From Prorocentrum cordatum (lineage: Eukaryota; Sar; Dinophyceae; Prorocentrales; Prorocentraceae): a stretch of DNA of 48,040 nucleotides. A program made the position numbers and the translations under genes. This document shows, one piece after another, positions 21,113 through 31,699 of the stretch. How positions within the stretch are numbered: the stretch's first letter is position 1; each line of letters begins with the position of its first letter. The DNA is taken from contig CAUYUJ010000958.1 in assembly GCA_963575745.1 (NCBI GenBank), forward strand, positions 583,263 to 631,302, written 5' to 3'. The notes under the pieces were generated by a model. It made no database searches and was not told the origin of the DNA. It saw nothing but the letters and a program-made list of their open reading frames with translations.

Positions 21113-22492
21113 ATGTCTAAAGATGACACCGATGACACAGAGGTTGATCAATTGCTTGCGTGTTTCTTAAAGTTTGGTGTGAAGTACGGCCCTGCATTTT
21201 GCAAGTACGGATGTGATGCAGATAAAGTTCCAGAGGCGAAGTTGATCGTGAACGGTCCCGAGGGCGTCAATGGGCACCATGAGCTCTTGTCGTCGCTCCG
21301 TGTGATCAAGCAGGGTCTCACATTCAATGCATCGACCATCAAGGCTGCCCTCAAAAAACTGGTCGAACACAAGGACATCAAGAGAGAGCCTGGGTGGTCT
21401 ACGACAAAGGTGGAGCGAGACGATTGGTCTAAAATCATTCCCCGCAGGATCCGAAACATGTGCAGGTGCGTTTCCCAGGGCGAGCTGAAGTCGAAGACGG
21501 CTAAATGGGTCGCGGGCCTCCCATGGGCAGGGGGGGCACTGGAGGGGCCTGAGGGTGATGAAGGAGAAGAAGAAGGAGCAGAAGAATAACCTCAAGCTGA
21601 TCCTGATCAAGAGATTGATGAGGCGGAGTTCGAAGATGCCTCGAACGATGGAAAGGTCATTTGCACATCGCCGCAGCACGTTTCCAAAAAGCCTGCCAAA
21701 GCTGATGCATATATTTTTGAATATCGGCTCGACCCCCGCGCGAACAGGAAGGAGACGGGCCTCCCGATCACCATCCCCAAGGGTGCGAAGAATCTGGCGC
21801 TCGTTGTTGCTGAATGGCCTGATGGGCGCAATCATGCTATTCAAGACATGACTTATGAGCAGATCCGTTCGATGCAGCGCTCAGGCGGGAAAGGCTCGTC
21901 AGTAGGCGACCTCTGGGAGATGGGGCAGGTCGACACCAAGCGCAGGGTTACCATCGCCCAGCGCGTGGATCGAAACCTACCCATGAGCATTTACGAACAG
22001 GGGGGGCCGAAATGCCAGGTCAGGATGGACAGATTCGCCGCGATTGAAGACCAGATCCGCCAAGTTCCAAAGGATCACCCTGCCTGCTTGGGAGCCCTCG
22101 CGCTGCTGGTACCGATCGCAAAGAGCTTCGCCAGTGGCAATCTCACGACGAGTGCGCAGCTGGAGGAGGCTCGCGACGCAGCCCTCATCAAGAAGGTCCT
22201 CGGTTCCAGTTCACGTGCGGATGCGAGGTCGAAGCGTTCAGCATCGACTCCCGATCCAGTGCTCAAGAGGCCCGCGGCAGCCGCCCCCACAGAGCCGAAC
22301 CCTGCCAGCAGCGAGGCCGAGCCGAACAAGAAAAAGTCGAAGTCCTCTGGTGGTCAGTCGGTAAAGGCCTCTTCGCCAGCAGCTTCTCCGAGCTCTGTGC
22401 ATGAGGGTGGCGGTAGCACGGCAGTGCCGCGGTCCCAGTTCGCAATGCCTTTGCCTGTGGATTCCGTGGTGGATCTTCTCGATGCGGACTAG
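21113..22492 (+). pseudogene. Unit B: intronless hypothetical protein with one internal TAA
   Basis: I do not recognise the family. One frame runs from the ATG at 21113 to the stop ending at 22492 (460 codons), broken once by a TAA at 21587-21589 (codon 159) inside an acidic Glu-rich linker. Sequence on both sides is equally coding-like: balanced codons, hydrophobic and charged alternation, and no low complexity until the tail. The C-terminal third is Ala/Pro/Ser/Lys-rich with a KKKSKS basic cluster that could be a nuclear signal. There are no visible introns. The spliced-leader relic 32 nt upstream suggests the locus is a reinserted cDNA, which fits slow decay by a nonsense change. It could still express two shorter proteins (21113-21589, or from the ATG at 21848). 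Its GC content is clearly lower than that of the 5.2-kb gene. Units C and D follow on the same strand. Confidence 0.6.
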
Positions 22493-23686
22493 ATGCCATG
22501 CCATTCAAAGCTGTTTTACTTGAGTCTTCGATGTCCTGGTCAGGACAGTCGCGATAGCCATGAGAAAAACAGAGTGCGCATCCTCTTCATTCCTCTCCCC
22601 GCCACCTTTTCACATATCTCTCTTCTCCTCCTCCCACTCCTCCTGCTCCGCTTCCTTGTTCTGTTCCCCTGAATCCGTAGTCCGCCTCCCTCGACTGCCT
22701 CCGCCAACTTGCTCCCCGACGTCCTCGTCCACCATCCTCCCCCCCCTCCTCCACGTCCACTGCGTCTTCTCGTCCTGCTCTTGCTGCTGACGCTGCCGCT
22801 GTCGATGCCAATGCAACCCCCCTCCGTTGTTTCCGTCGGCACTTCCATGAAACGGTTTAGGTATCATCCCCGAGTTCCGACTGGGCCGTTCGTGAGCGTT
22901 GCAGTGGGGGAAGGGGGTCGTGCGCAAGCCCCAGAGGCAAGGCTTGACTTAGGGGCGCTTGCGAGGCCCACGTCACCATCTCCGTGACCTTGGCCCGCCC
23001 GCTGGGAGGCGAGGCGCAGCGCGCCCCGTGCCGTCGCCCCTGCGGCGCCGAGAGAAGTGAGAACGGAGCAGCGGAGAGGGTAGCAGAAGAGAGCGAGGAC
23101 GAGGATGGGATGTAGGACGTCGGAGGAGGAGAAGGACGAGGATGAGGAGGAGGAGGAAGAGGAGGAGAAGGAAGAGAAGGAGGAGGAGGAGGAGGGGGGG
23201 GATTGAGGGGGAGGAAGAGGAAGAGGAGGAGAGAGAACGGAAGGGTGGCAGGAAGGGGGTGAGGAGGAGGCAAAGGAGGAGGAGGAGGATGGGGGATGAT
23301 GATGTGGAGGAGGAGTAGGAGGGGGCAGCACAAACCTCTCCAGGCTAGCCTTGCCCTCGGACAAATATAGCACCCGCGTCGGCCTCGCCCCGCCCCATCG
23401 GTTACCCTCGTGCCCGAAGAACAATGTAGCAGAGAAGATCCAGACAGCACGCCTTTGCACAGACATCACCTGCGTTGCACAACGCAGCAGAGCACAGCGT
23501 AGCACAGGATAGCATAGCATAGCCATCAAGCAACCATCCAATACACAGAGCAACCAATGACAGCAACATCAACATCAACACCGTCATCAACACCGACAAC
23601 AACAACATCATTATCAATCATCAAGCCGTACACCTTCTGGATCGAGTCGCTTTTTTTGTCCGAGCAGTTGTGCCGAAGCGACTCCG
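22493..23686. other. Inter-unit stretch with pyrimidine and purine tracts
   Basis: A CTCC-rich pyrimidine stretch lies at about 22580-22800. A GGA-rich purine stretch lies at about 23085-23310. AAC/ATC trinucleotide-rich sequence lies at about 23553-23630. Frames through these are artefacts, and I see no gene. Confidence 0.6.
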
Positions 23687-25302
23687 ATGTCGCTCCAAGG
23701 AGATTTCTCGCCACCCGAGCCTGTGCCGTCCGTTCTCCCGCGTGGGGCGAAGGCAGATGAGCCCGAGCCTCAGGCGATCACTTCACAGCAGGTGAGGCGA
23801 GAGTTGCCTGACCCCAATGATGACGCCCCCCGCAAAGTTTGCCAGAGTTGATGACACTGCGCGCGGGCAGGCCATCTTCCCAGACAACATTATGGGCCTG
23901 AGCTACAGCCAGCAGCAAAACAACACGCATCGCACCCCTGAGGGCAAGATCATCCGTGAACCTGGGGCCGAAGAGCCGATCTCGTCGGGATCCGCTGGCC
24001 CAGTCGGTGTCGCCTCCCCGCGCAATGCCATCGAGCACGCAGCCTTGGTGGAGGCAGCTCAGCACAATCGTTCAGCCGACTTCTTCGCAAGGCAGATCGG
24101 CGGAGCGATCACCGAGGAGACTACTAAAGGATTGGAGGTTGCGTTCGGCAAGCTTGCTGACAAGCATTCGAAGGACGAGAAGGCCATGCTAGACTCTCTG
24201 CCCCCCCCCCCCCCCCCCCCCCCCAAAGTTCGGAAGCAACTGGACGAGCTGCAGAAGATGGGGGGGGGGGGGGGGGGGGGGGGCAACGGGAGAATGGGGC
24301 CCCAAGTCGTACCTTGCTTCCCAGTTCCGCGCGGAACACAAGAAGGGCACCGACAAGGGCGACTCCTACCACAGCATCCACAACCGAGATGAGGCCGCAA
24401 AGTTCAGAGCCAACTGGGCGAAGCTTCGGTTCAAGAAACTCAAGGAGGAGAAAGTGCACGCGAAGACGTGGAGGCGCATCGACCGCGCGAAGGGGGAGTG
24501 CGAGCCATTCGGGGCAATCGTGCTTGCTTACGGAGGGTGGATGTGTGCGTCGGCGATCGTCGGCGCGACCAATGTCTCCAACAAGTGCATGCTTATGGGC
24601 CCGCCCTGGTACATTCGTCGCGTGCAGTCGGGCCTCATCGAGTCCCTCGTCCTTCGGTTCGAGTTCGAGGAGGAGTTCGACCAGTGCTGGAGCCATATGA
24701 TGTTGGAGTATACCGAGGGCGAGCTCGACGACTCCACCGACGCAGGCAAGCAGGCCCGCGAGGAGGGAGGCGGTGCACCCGCGGCCAAGGCCGAGGGAGA
24801 GCCTGAGGCTGCGGCTACGCCGCAGGCATCAGCTAAGCCTACGGCTAGGGCTACGGCTAAGGGCAAGGGCAAGGCCAAGGCTAAGGCGAGAGCTGGGGCG
24901 ACCACTGGGGCTGATGACACCCCTGATGTCACGACCCCTGGCAAGGCTCGCTTGCAGGAGATGTCGAGCAGTGCGGGGAAGTTCAAGTCCATGTGCCAGA
25001 GCGCCACGTCTCAAGCAAGCGACCTCGCTGGGACCATCGTCGCGTCGCCCGAGTGGGCTTGCGCCAAGGGCGGCGCGCGCGAGCAGAAGCTCCAGAGCTT
25101 GACGAAGAGCGTCAAGGATGGTCTCAACTCCTGGCACAACGAGTTTCTGATGTCGCCCGACATCGCGGTCTTCAAGAAGAAGTGCACCTCCGATAGGCTC
25201 CTGGTGGAGTGGTCCTCCATGCTCGCTTTGAAGAGCAAGGTCGAGGACCTAGCTTCGCTCTGCGCGCGTCTTCTGCGCTCCCACAGCGAGCTAATGAGCT
25301 AG
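23687..25302 (+). pseudogene. Unit C: hypothetical protein with two homopolymer frameshifts
   Basis: The family is not recognised. Coding-like sequence starts at the ATG at 23687 (MSLQGDFSPPEP), runs in that frame to about 23825, switches frame at a C6 run (23825-23830), continues to a G23 run (24261-24283), switches again, and ends at the stop at 25302. The parts add up to roughly 540 residues. In order: a Pro/Glu-rich N-terminus; a helical segment ending at KVRKQLDELQKM; poly-Gly; a Lys-rich helical segment; a well-composed region with WMCASAIVGATNVSNKCML and PPWYIRRVQSGL; an Ala/Lys-rich linker (AKGKGKAKAKARAG); and a helical C-terminus. Because both breaks sit in homopolymers, assembly or read errors are a real alternative to decay. 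The ORF starting at 24454 begins with GTG, and the coding frame clearly extends upstream of it to the G run. Confidence 0.5.
24201..24283. repeat. C24 and G23 runs, 36 bp apart
   Basis: 24 C (24201-24224) and 23 G (24261-24283) are separated by 36 bases within unit C. They are mutually complementary and could form a hairpin with an all-G:C stem. Either run is also prone to slippage during replication and sequencing. In frame they encode poly-Pro and poly-Gly. Confidence 0.95.
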
Positions 25303-25379
25303 TCGTGTTTTGCCTCGTGCGCATGCGAGCGCACAGGCAACTTGCGCAGGACAGGCGGCTCCGAGTGCTAGCAAGGAGT

Positions 25380-25565
25380 CTAGAGGAGGGGAGCGCAGGA
25401 AAAGGAATATACGGAACAGGAGAGGGAGGAGGAGGGGGAGGAGGAGGAGGAGGAGGACGAGGAAAAGGAGAGGGAGAAGGTGGAGGAGTTCGACGTAGAG
25501 GAAAAGAAGGAGGAGGAGAGGGAGGAGGAGAGGAGGAGAAGGGAAGAGGGGTGGGGGGAGGCTAG
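25380..25565. repeat. (GGA)n homopurine tract
   Basis: GA/GGA-rich purine run directly downstream of unit C, homopurine on the + strand. Confidence 0.85.
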
Positions 25566-26711
25566 ATGGTTTCAACCACGATTGCTGCAATGAGTCCATC
25601 GCATGTTCAAGTTGTCGCCTTTCTGCCCCCCCCCACACCTTTGCTTCGCCTCCGCCGCTCTTCCGAAGAGGCTTGCGGGCGAATTGTTGCTCTTGGGGGA
25701 CAATGACTCAGGATCCTCCAAATCTTTGAAGATCCCTTGGCAGATTGGCTGAGATCGAAATCTCGAATTTCTCTCGAATTTCCGTTTCTCGAATGTGTCT
25801 CGAATTTCGATTTCCCTTGAAATCAATATGTAAACCATAAATTCGAGGAAAATCATCGATCTCGAATTTGTCTCGAATTTGTCTCGAACTTCAGCCAGTG
25901 CAGGAATTCTCTCCGGGGGGGACAACCGGCGCAAGATGGCTGGATTTAGCGTTGCCGCTCTGGAAAATGTCCTTGTCGGCGCAACTGCTGCGTGGCGCCG
26001 CGAACTCGAGCGGCGATTTTGAATAGTCTGAACTGGAAGCTTGCGCCCGTCAAGCTCGGCGATTGCTGGCATGGCCAGCAACGGCCTCTTACGTGAACAA
26101 TTTCCCTGCGGGATTGCCTCGACTGTACTTGGTGCCAAGTGCTAGCTGGCTACGTTCGACCACGTGGGGCGTGGTGCACCGCAGTTTGCCGCAGACGTCA
26201 TCTGGGCGCGTCAAGACATCAGCATCGTCATCCAACATCGGCCTCATCATCGTTCACGTTATCTGTCTCTTGCACACTGCCCCCCTTGCCGCGGGCCCCA
26301 CCCCCCCCTGGCGTCCGAGTAAAGGGCCACGAACACATGTCCACAAATCAAACCAATACCAAACATGTTGTGGGGCCCTCTGGGTGCGCGGAGTCTGAGA
26401 TGCGAGACGTGGCTGAATCAGATCCGAGACGTGCCTTGGTATAAAACTCAATATCCCGAGAGATGTCTGCGCTGAAATGAAGGCCCACATAGTCCGTATT
26501 AGCCCTCTGCTATTTTCCCCGCCGCTGCCCAGCCAACCCTTTGCACCCCCCTCCGCGCCCTGCCAGTCACGGTGATCAAACCGCCAAGGGGCCAAGGGGC
26601 AAACCTCCAAGTGGTGCAATCGGGGGCCCTCCGCCTCCTCCTCCTCTTCCCCATCCTCCTCCGTAGCCGTTTCGGCTCGTGGCGCCAGCTTGCCAATTCT
26701 TGATTGCAATC
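25566..26711. other. Inter-unit stretch with TCTCGAATTT repeats
   Basis: At 25755-25895 the decamer TCTCGAATTT and close variants recur at least six times, with one reverse-complement copy (AAATTCGAGG). The remainder to 26711 shows no gene I would defend. Confidence 0.6.
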
Positions 26712-29610
26712 ATGAGCCGCTCTTGGGGCAGGTTCTACGCGCCGTCTACGGGCGGAGAGTCCACTCGAGCTGACGATGATTTACAGTGGGGCGAATGTTC
26801 CGACATCGACGGCGGTTCACATTGCGACCGCAGTGCGGGGCCTGGGGCAGAACTCGTGGAATTGTTATTGGGGGGCGCCATGTATCGACGCCTTAGTTGC
26901 AAAGAAGTGTGCATCAGAATGTATTGGGCGTGTCGTGCAGGCGTTGAGGAGGCCAAGCCTTTTGCGTTGGGGCCTGGTTCTCAGACGGGCCACTACAGCA
27001 GGAAACTCAGAGAAGCATTGGGGCACACTGCTGACAATTCTCAGCTCTACGAAGCTACAGTGCCAGGCTTATCAAATACTGACCTGTCACGGTCGCAACT
27101 GGATCGACCTTGCATTCCCTTGCGCGAGCAAATTTGGGAAGACACTGAACGTGATTCATCGGGCAGGTTTCGGTTGACAGAGCGCCTGCGCGACAAGAGC
27201 ATGCCACCGTGTTGTTGCCAACATCCAGTAGTCCTTTCGAACCTTGGGGAAAATGTTGACGCCCTCGCGATTTACCTCGACGCCGTTCCATATTCGCATA
27301 CAGACTCGGTGATAGGGTTTTGGGGCCGAAATGTGTTGACAAACCAGCGGTGGCTCTGGTGCGTGCTACGAAAGAAACACGTGTGTCAATGCGGTTGCAG
27401 AGGCTGGTGCAGTTACCACGCCGCGTTTACCTTGCTTGTCTGGATGCTGCGGGCTTTGGCCGCGGGCGTCTATCCAGAGAGCAGGCGCGACCAGGGGGAA
27501 TGGCGGGCCTCCGACGCGCAGAGGAAGACTTTAGCTGGCCAGACAAGAACCAAATTCGCAGTGCTGTACATCCAATGCGGTTGGAGCGAGTACAGTTCAA
27601 CCTTGGGGTTCCCTCAGTGGAGCGACGCTCTTAGGCCATGTTTTGCGTGCAATGGGCACGGGCGCGACCTCTTTATTGCATTGGGTAGTTCACATGATTC
27701 ATTGCGTTGGACGTGCAACGAGGATGATGACTTTTTTAAAGCATGTGATAGGTGTGAGATACACGTTGTAATTCGTGATGAGGTCACTCGCGAACGTACA
27801 TGCGATGTCTTGCGCTACGACAAGCGGGGGAGCGGTGCTAAAGGAAGGGCTCTTGTGCATGCTCTCCCAGACCTGGGCCTCCTGGCGGGAGACAGACTGG
27901 GGCCGTCCCAGGTGCTTTGGGATGCGCAGCAGTCCTCGTCGTTCTCCTCCTCCGTCGCCTCCCCCCATCCTTCTCCTCCTCCTCCTCCTCCTCATCCCTC
28001 TCCTCCTCCTGTGCCTTGTCCTCCTCCTCTTCCTCCTCCCTCTTCTCCTCCTGTTCCCCTCCCCGTCCTCCTCCTCCTCCTCCTCCTCCTCCTTGTCCTC
28101 CTCCTCCTCCTCCTCCTTGTCCTCCTCCTCCTCCTCCGTCCTCCTCTGTCCTATCCTCCTCAGGCCACCAGAGTCGATCCGCCTCCCACCTCCTCCCTCA
28201 ATCCGTCGCCCTCCAATCGCACCCCCTCCGCCACAGCCCTCCCTCTTCTTTCGTGCGCATCAAACTCCTGCGTCCTCCCATACCCCACCTCCCCCCCTCA
28301 TCTCTTCCTCTTCGTGCGCCGTTTCCTCCTCGTGCTCTTCCTTAACCTCTACGTTATCCTCTATCGTATTGTCCTGCGTCTGCTCCTCCTTGTTCCCCCT
28401 TTTCGTCTTCGACCGCCTTTTCCTCCTCCTGCTCCTCCGGCCCCCCCCCGCCACCTCCTCCTCCTCCTCCTCCTCCTCCTGGTCCTCCTCCTTCTGCGTC
28501 TCCCCCTCTTCCTCGTCGCACCCCGTTCTCGTCCTTCTCATCGCTGTTCTCCCTTGTCTGACTCGGCCTGATGTCCCCGAGGCAGCCCCAGACATTGGCC
28601 AGTTGGAGTTACTGCGGATCCCAGCCGAAGGCGTACCGACCGTTTTCTGGCGCACGGAAATGAAAACAATGACTCGCCACCGCAATCCGCTGTTCCACAA
28701 GGCCCTGGGGGTAGCACCGTTCCGCTCGCTCACGATAGACGAATTACACGCCATGCACTTGGGGGCGATGAACAGGTGGTGCACTGTCTGCCTGTGGATG
28801 CTATTAGATAGTACTGTCTACGGCGATTTGGGGAATAATGAAGAAAACGTGCGCATTGCAATTCTGGCTCTTCGGAACAGGCTCATGACGTGGCACGCCC
28901 AAAGACGACGGTCTCACCCAGAAACCACACTGGCCCCAGTGAGCGATTTTACAACAAAAAATGGCGGGCGCAAGATCAGACCCTGCTCGCAAAACAAAAG
29001 GTGCCGAAACATGGGGAATGATGCTGTTTATGCTTGATGAGCTGAACGCGTTCAAAGAACGGATCTCGCCCGATTGGTTGAGGCTCTTCCGCGCAGGGGA
29101 ATGTTTGCAAAGTTTGGTCGAGAGTTGGCGTTCGCATGCGTGGATTATCCCTGAATCTGTTCGGGCGGACCGCTCGGGGGAACTTAAATCCTGGAGCTGT
29201 CGCTTCCCTTCATCGCCCCCCTGCTCCTGCTTCCCGCCTCCGCTATCTCACTCTGCTCCCCCAGCCGCTATGCCTGCCCCCTCTTTCGCAACGAGTGCCA
29301 ACCCTCTCGCCAGCTTGCCCCCAGAGATCCTGACCCCGAGGAGTCATTTGCACATTGCAACATGCACGTTGTGTTGATGGCGCCGTTCGACGTGTACAAA
29401 CCGAAGCACCACGTGATATACCATCTGATTGATCGGACGTCATGGTTTGGAAGCCCTTCGCTGTGTTCGTGTTGGGTCGATGAGGCTCTCAATAAGACGC
29501 TCAAAGCGTCGTGCAAGAATTGCGGTCATCACACATTCGAATCAGGTGTTCTCTCGCGAATGCGAATGCTGTTGCAACCGAAATCGCGCGGCAAGCGCTT
29601 CCGCCCGTGA
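26712..29610 (+). pseudogene. Unit D: decayed transposase-like gene of a dinoflagellate multi-copy family
   Basis: The N-terminal block (26712-27915) carries IYLDAVPYSHTDSVIGFW near 27271-27330, a cysteine cluster CQCGCRGWCSYH at 27384-27419, and CFACNGHGRD near 27640. A TCC tract (27930-28555) interrupts it. The C-terminal block resumes in another frame with IDELHAMHLGAMNRW near 28735-28779, shifts frame again in an A6 run near 28955, passes a C/T-rich patch (29200-29300), and ends with PKHHVIYH at 29401-29424 and WVDEALNKTLKASC near 29475. The order D..., CxxC, DELHxxxLG, then PKHH...DExxNKxxK resembles RNase H-fold transposases of the CACTA/Plavaka type. I also recall such sequences as abundant in dinoflagellate predicted proteomes. 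Assignment to a superfamily is inference. The ATG at 26712 is the first plausible start. Several frame changes mean this copy is not functional as written, unless the interruptions are introns. Confidence 0.5.
27930..28555. repeat. (TCC)n/CTCC-rich tract splitting unit D
   Basis: About 0.6 kb of imperfect pyrimidine-rich triplets, partly interrupted by CGCATC/CACCCC patches, between the two conserved blocks of unit D. The reading frame differs on the two sides. Confidence 0.85.
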
Positions 29611-29619
29611 GAGAAAAAG

Positions 29620-29730
29620 ATGATCGTCATCACTGTCTTGTCTCACATCGTAGCTGTTTCAATCATTTCGTTGATCATCTGGATCGTCATTGCTGTAGCT
29701 ATCTGCGTGTGCACCAGTGTCTATGCGTAG
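29620..29730 (+). CDS. Small hydrophobic open frame, 36 codons
   Basis: An ATG at 29620 opens a 36-residue frame ending at TAG 29728-29730. It reads as one hydrophobic Ile/Val-rich segment (IISLIIWIVIAVAICVC) long enough to span a membrane. It lies 9 nt after the last stop of unit D, and its stop codon falls inside the first copy of a 23-bp direct repeat. It may be chance, because the underlying DNA is rich in GATC/GTCAT steps. No function can be assigned. Confidence 0.2.
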   Translation: MIVITVLSHIVAVSIISLIIWIVIAVAICVCTSVYA

Positions 29731-29796
29731 ACCTTTCGACAGGGGAGAGATTGTGACATTGTCTATGCCATATTGTCTATGCGTAGACCTTTCGAC
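29718..29796. repeat. Two 23-bp direct repeats containing a palindrome
   Basis: The repeats 29718-29740 and 29774-29796 are identical over 23 bp and 56 bp apart start to start. Each contains GTCTATGCGTAGAC, a stem of five with a four-base loop. They lie downstream of unit D and may be subterminal repeats of its element. Confidence 0.85.
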
Positions 29797-29935
29797 CCCC
29801 CAAGTCGCCAGCCGACCCGAACATGCGATGTGAACCCCTCGCTCGGACCCCCCTTTGCGCGGTCCTCGGCGTGCCGGAGCCCCCCGCTGAGCTTCATTCT
29901 CAGTGATGGTGGAGAGATGCGAGATAGGAGGGGCA

Positions 29936-30240
29936 AGGCGAGAGAGAGAGAGAGAGAAACAACAAAAAAAAAAATACAGTGATCATCACGGCGAGAGCCG
30001 CGATCATCACTGAAGGCAATCAGAGAAATCCATGGAGGGCGTGGAAGGCGAAACCGAAAATGGACAGAGAGAGATAGAGAGATAAGAGAGGAAAAGAGAG
30101 AGAGAGAGAGGGAGAAAGAGAGAGAGAGAGAGAGAGGACGGCGGCGAGGAGAATGGGGACGATATGAGAAAGGGAGAGAGAGAGAGAGGGATGATAAAGG
30201 GGGAGAGATGACGACGACGGCGAGGAGAAAGTAACGGGCA
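29936..30240. repeat. (GA)n microsatellite with an embedded hairpin
   Basis: GAGAGA runs at about 29937-29957 and 30060-30240 flank an inverted repeat at 29979-30015. Its arms are about 16 bp with 14 matching (CAGTGATCATCACGGC in the left arm). Homopurine on the + strand. Confidence 0.8.
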
Positions 30241-30670
30241 GAGGCCTCGCAAGTTTTAGGTAGGACACTTCGGCAACTCCCCCCCATTTGTTTTCTTAGG
30301 CTCGCGCCCCTTCCGCCTTATCGAGGGCCGTCGTTCTCTTGCTATTGACTCGAGATCCTGTGTAGACGGCGATGGGCACGAAAGAGTAAGACCATTCGGA
30401 GGGGTCCAGGGTTGAGAGCAGGAATCAATCATCAGATCCTTGTGCTTACGTAAGTAGCGTCTGAGGCCCCGAGACAGCCCCCCAAGATTCCCCAAGAGGA
30501 CCCAACAAGTACAGTAACTCCAAGAGGCTTCAAAACACTTCCGACGAGTTTGAAGGTCGCAGCGCTGAAGCCAACGGGAAGCGCGATTTTGCTCGCCCCC
30601 CCTCCTCCGTCCTAGCACGTTCTCGGTCGCCCCACCAATCGGTTCAGACCCCCAGCTGCGTCCAAAGAGG
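30241..30670. other. Stretch without a recognisable gene
   Basis: Minus-strand frames are open but lack domains. I see no repeat. Confidence 0.3.
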
Positions 30671-30805
30671 AAGTGGGAGGACGGAGAATGGAGGAGGAAG
30701 GAGGAAGGAGGAGGAAGGAGGAGGAGCTCGGAGGAGGAGCTCGGAGGAGGAGGCGGAGGAGGAGGAGGAGGAGGAGGGAGAGGAGGAGAAGGAGGAGGAA
30801 CATCA
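30671..30805. repeat. (GGA)n homopurine tract
   Basis: GGAGGAAGGAGG-type purine run on the + strand. Confidence 0.9.
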
Positions 30806-30989
30806 GCACCAACGACAACAAAAAAATGTTTCGGTATCGCGCACGTTGCTCGTTGATTTCCGAGCCTGCGCGTACGTCAAGCACCGCGGGCGGTGGAGTT
30901 CTCCCCGCGACGCAACGACCAAACCGCAGGGCGCTCAACCGACGCATCGGAAACACCGATCACAACACAAAACTGCAAAACTGCAGAAT

Positions 30990-31075
30990 ATCATAACATA
31001 CACGAAAAGACGCCGATCAGCATTTCGCAACGAGATATCGGCGATCAGAATTTCTGATCGCAGGGGCCCCTGGGT
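30990..31075 (+). repeat. Inverted-repeat partner R2, right copy
   Basis: Plus-strand counterpart of 20471-20570, sharing GCCGATCAG, CGATCAG-ATTTCT-ATCG and CCCCTGGG. A perfect hairpin (arms 31041-31050 and 31052-31061, GCGATCAGAA) occupies the position equivalent to the GATC-rich palindromes of the left copy. Weaker similarity may continue upstream (CGCAACGACCAAACCGCAGG, resembling the left copy). Confidence 0.5.
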
Positions 31076-31690
31076 TGTCGTTGGTCAGGGGGCCGGCGGG
31101 GGGCCCATCGGGGTCGGGGCCAAGGCGCGCGTCTCGGGCGCGGGTGGGGGGCGAAGCGGTGCGCGCCGCCGGTGCTTCCTGCTATGTTGGGGGCGCGAGC
31201 CGAGGCAGGGGCGTCCAGCGCCGATGATCTGCTCCGGGTGGTGGACGATGAGGGGGCGGTCAGAGCGCCGATGGGCCCAGAGGAAAGGGATGGGGGGGCG
31301 GGTCGCGCCGCGGCCGCCCGCGCCCCGTCGGGGAGGGCGAGGGCGAATGAGACGCGGCAGGAGCAACCGGGGCACAGGGGGCAGGGCCAGGAAGAGGCTC
31401 CGACTGGGGGTGCGGGGCAGTTGGGGCTGCGGCGACGCCGGCGTCCTCGAGGGCGAGGCAGACCTGACTGGCGCCAGCCTCGCCGCGAGGGGCGTCAGGC
31501 AGCAGAGGGGTGAGGTGGTCGCGGAAAGCGCGCGGGGCCCTTTCGTCGGAGAGATTCTTCGCCGGGGGCGTGCTTGGCGAGGCAGGCGATGGCCTTCAGG
31601 TAATTAATCTTCGATCGCGGTGCGGAGGTCGGCCAGGCCGTCAATTGAGACCGCGGAATTGGCGAGCGCAGCGTCGCGGTCGCCATGGAG
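31076..31690. other. Gene-free GC-rich stretch
   Basis: Arg/Gly/Ala-rich frames on both strands without domains. It adjoins the retrotransposon remnant. Confidence 0.35.
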
Positions 31691-31699
31691 TGCGGCGAA

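Noticed and set aside
23791-23845. A 55-bp GT-AG intron in unit C beginning at CAG/GTGAGG
   Set aside because: Splicing there leads directly to a TGA stop in the continuing frame; a one-base shift in the C6 run explains the data better.
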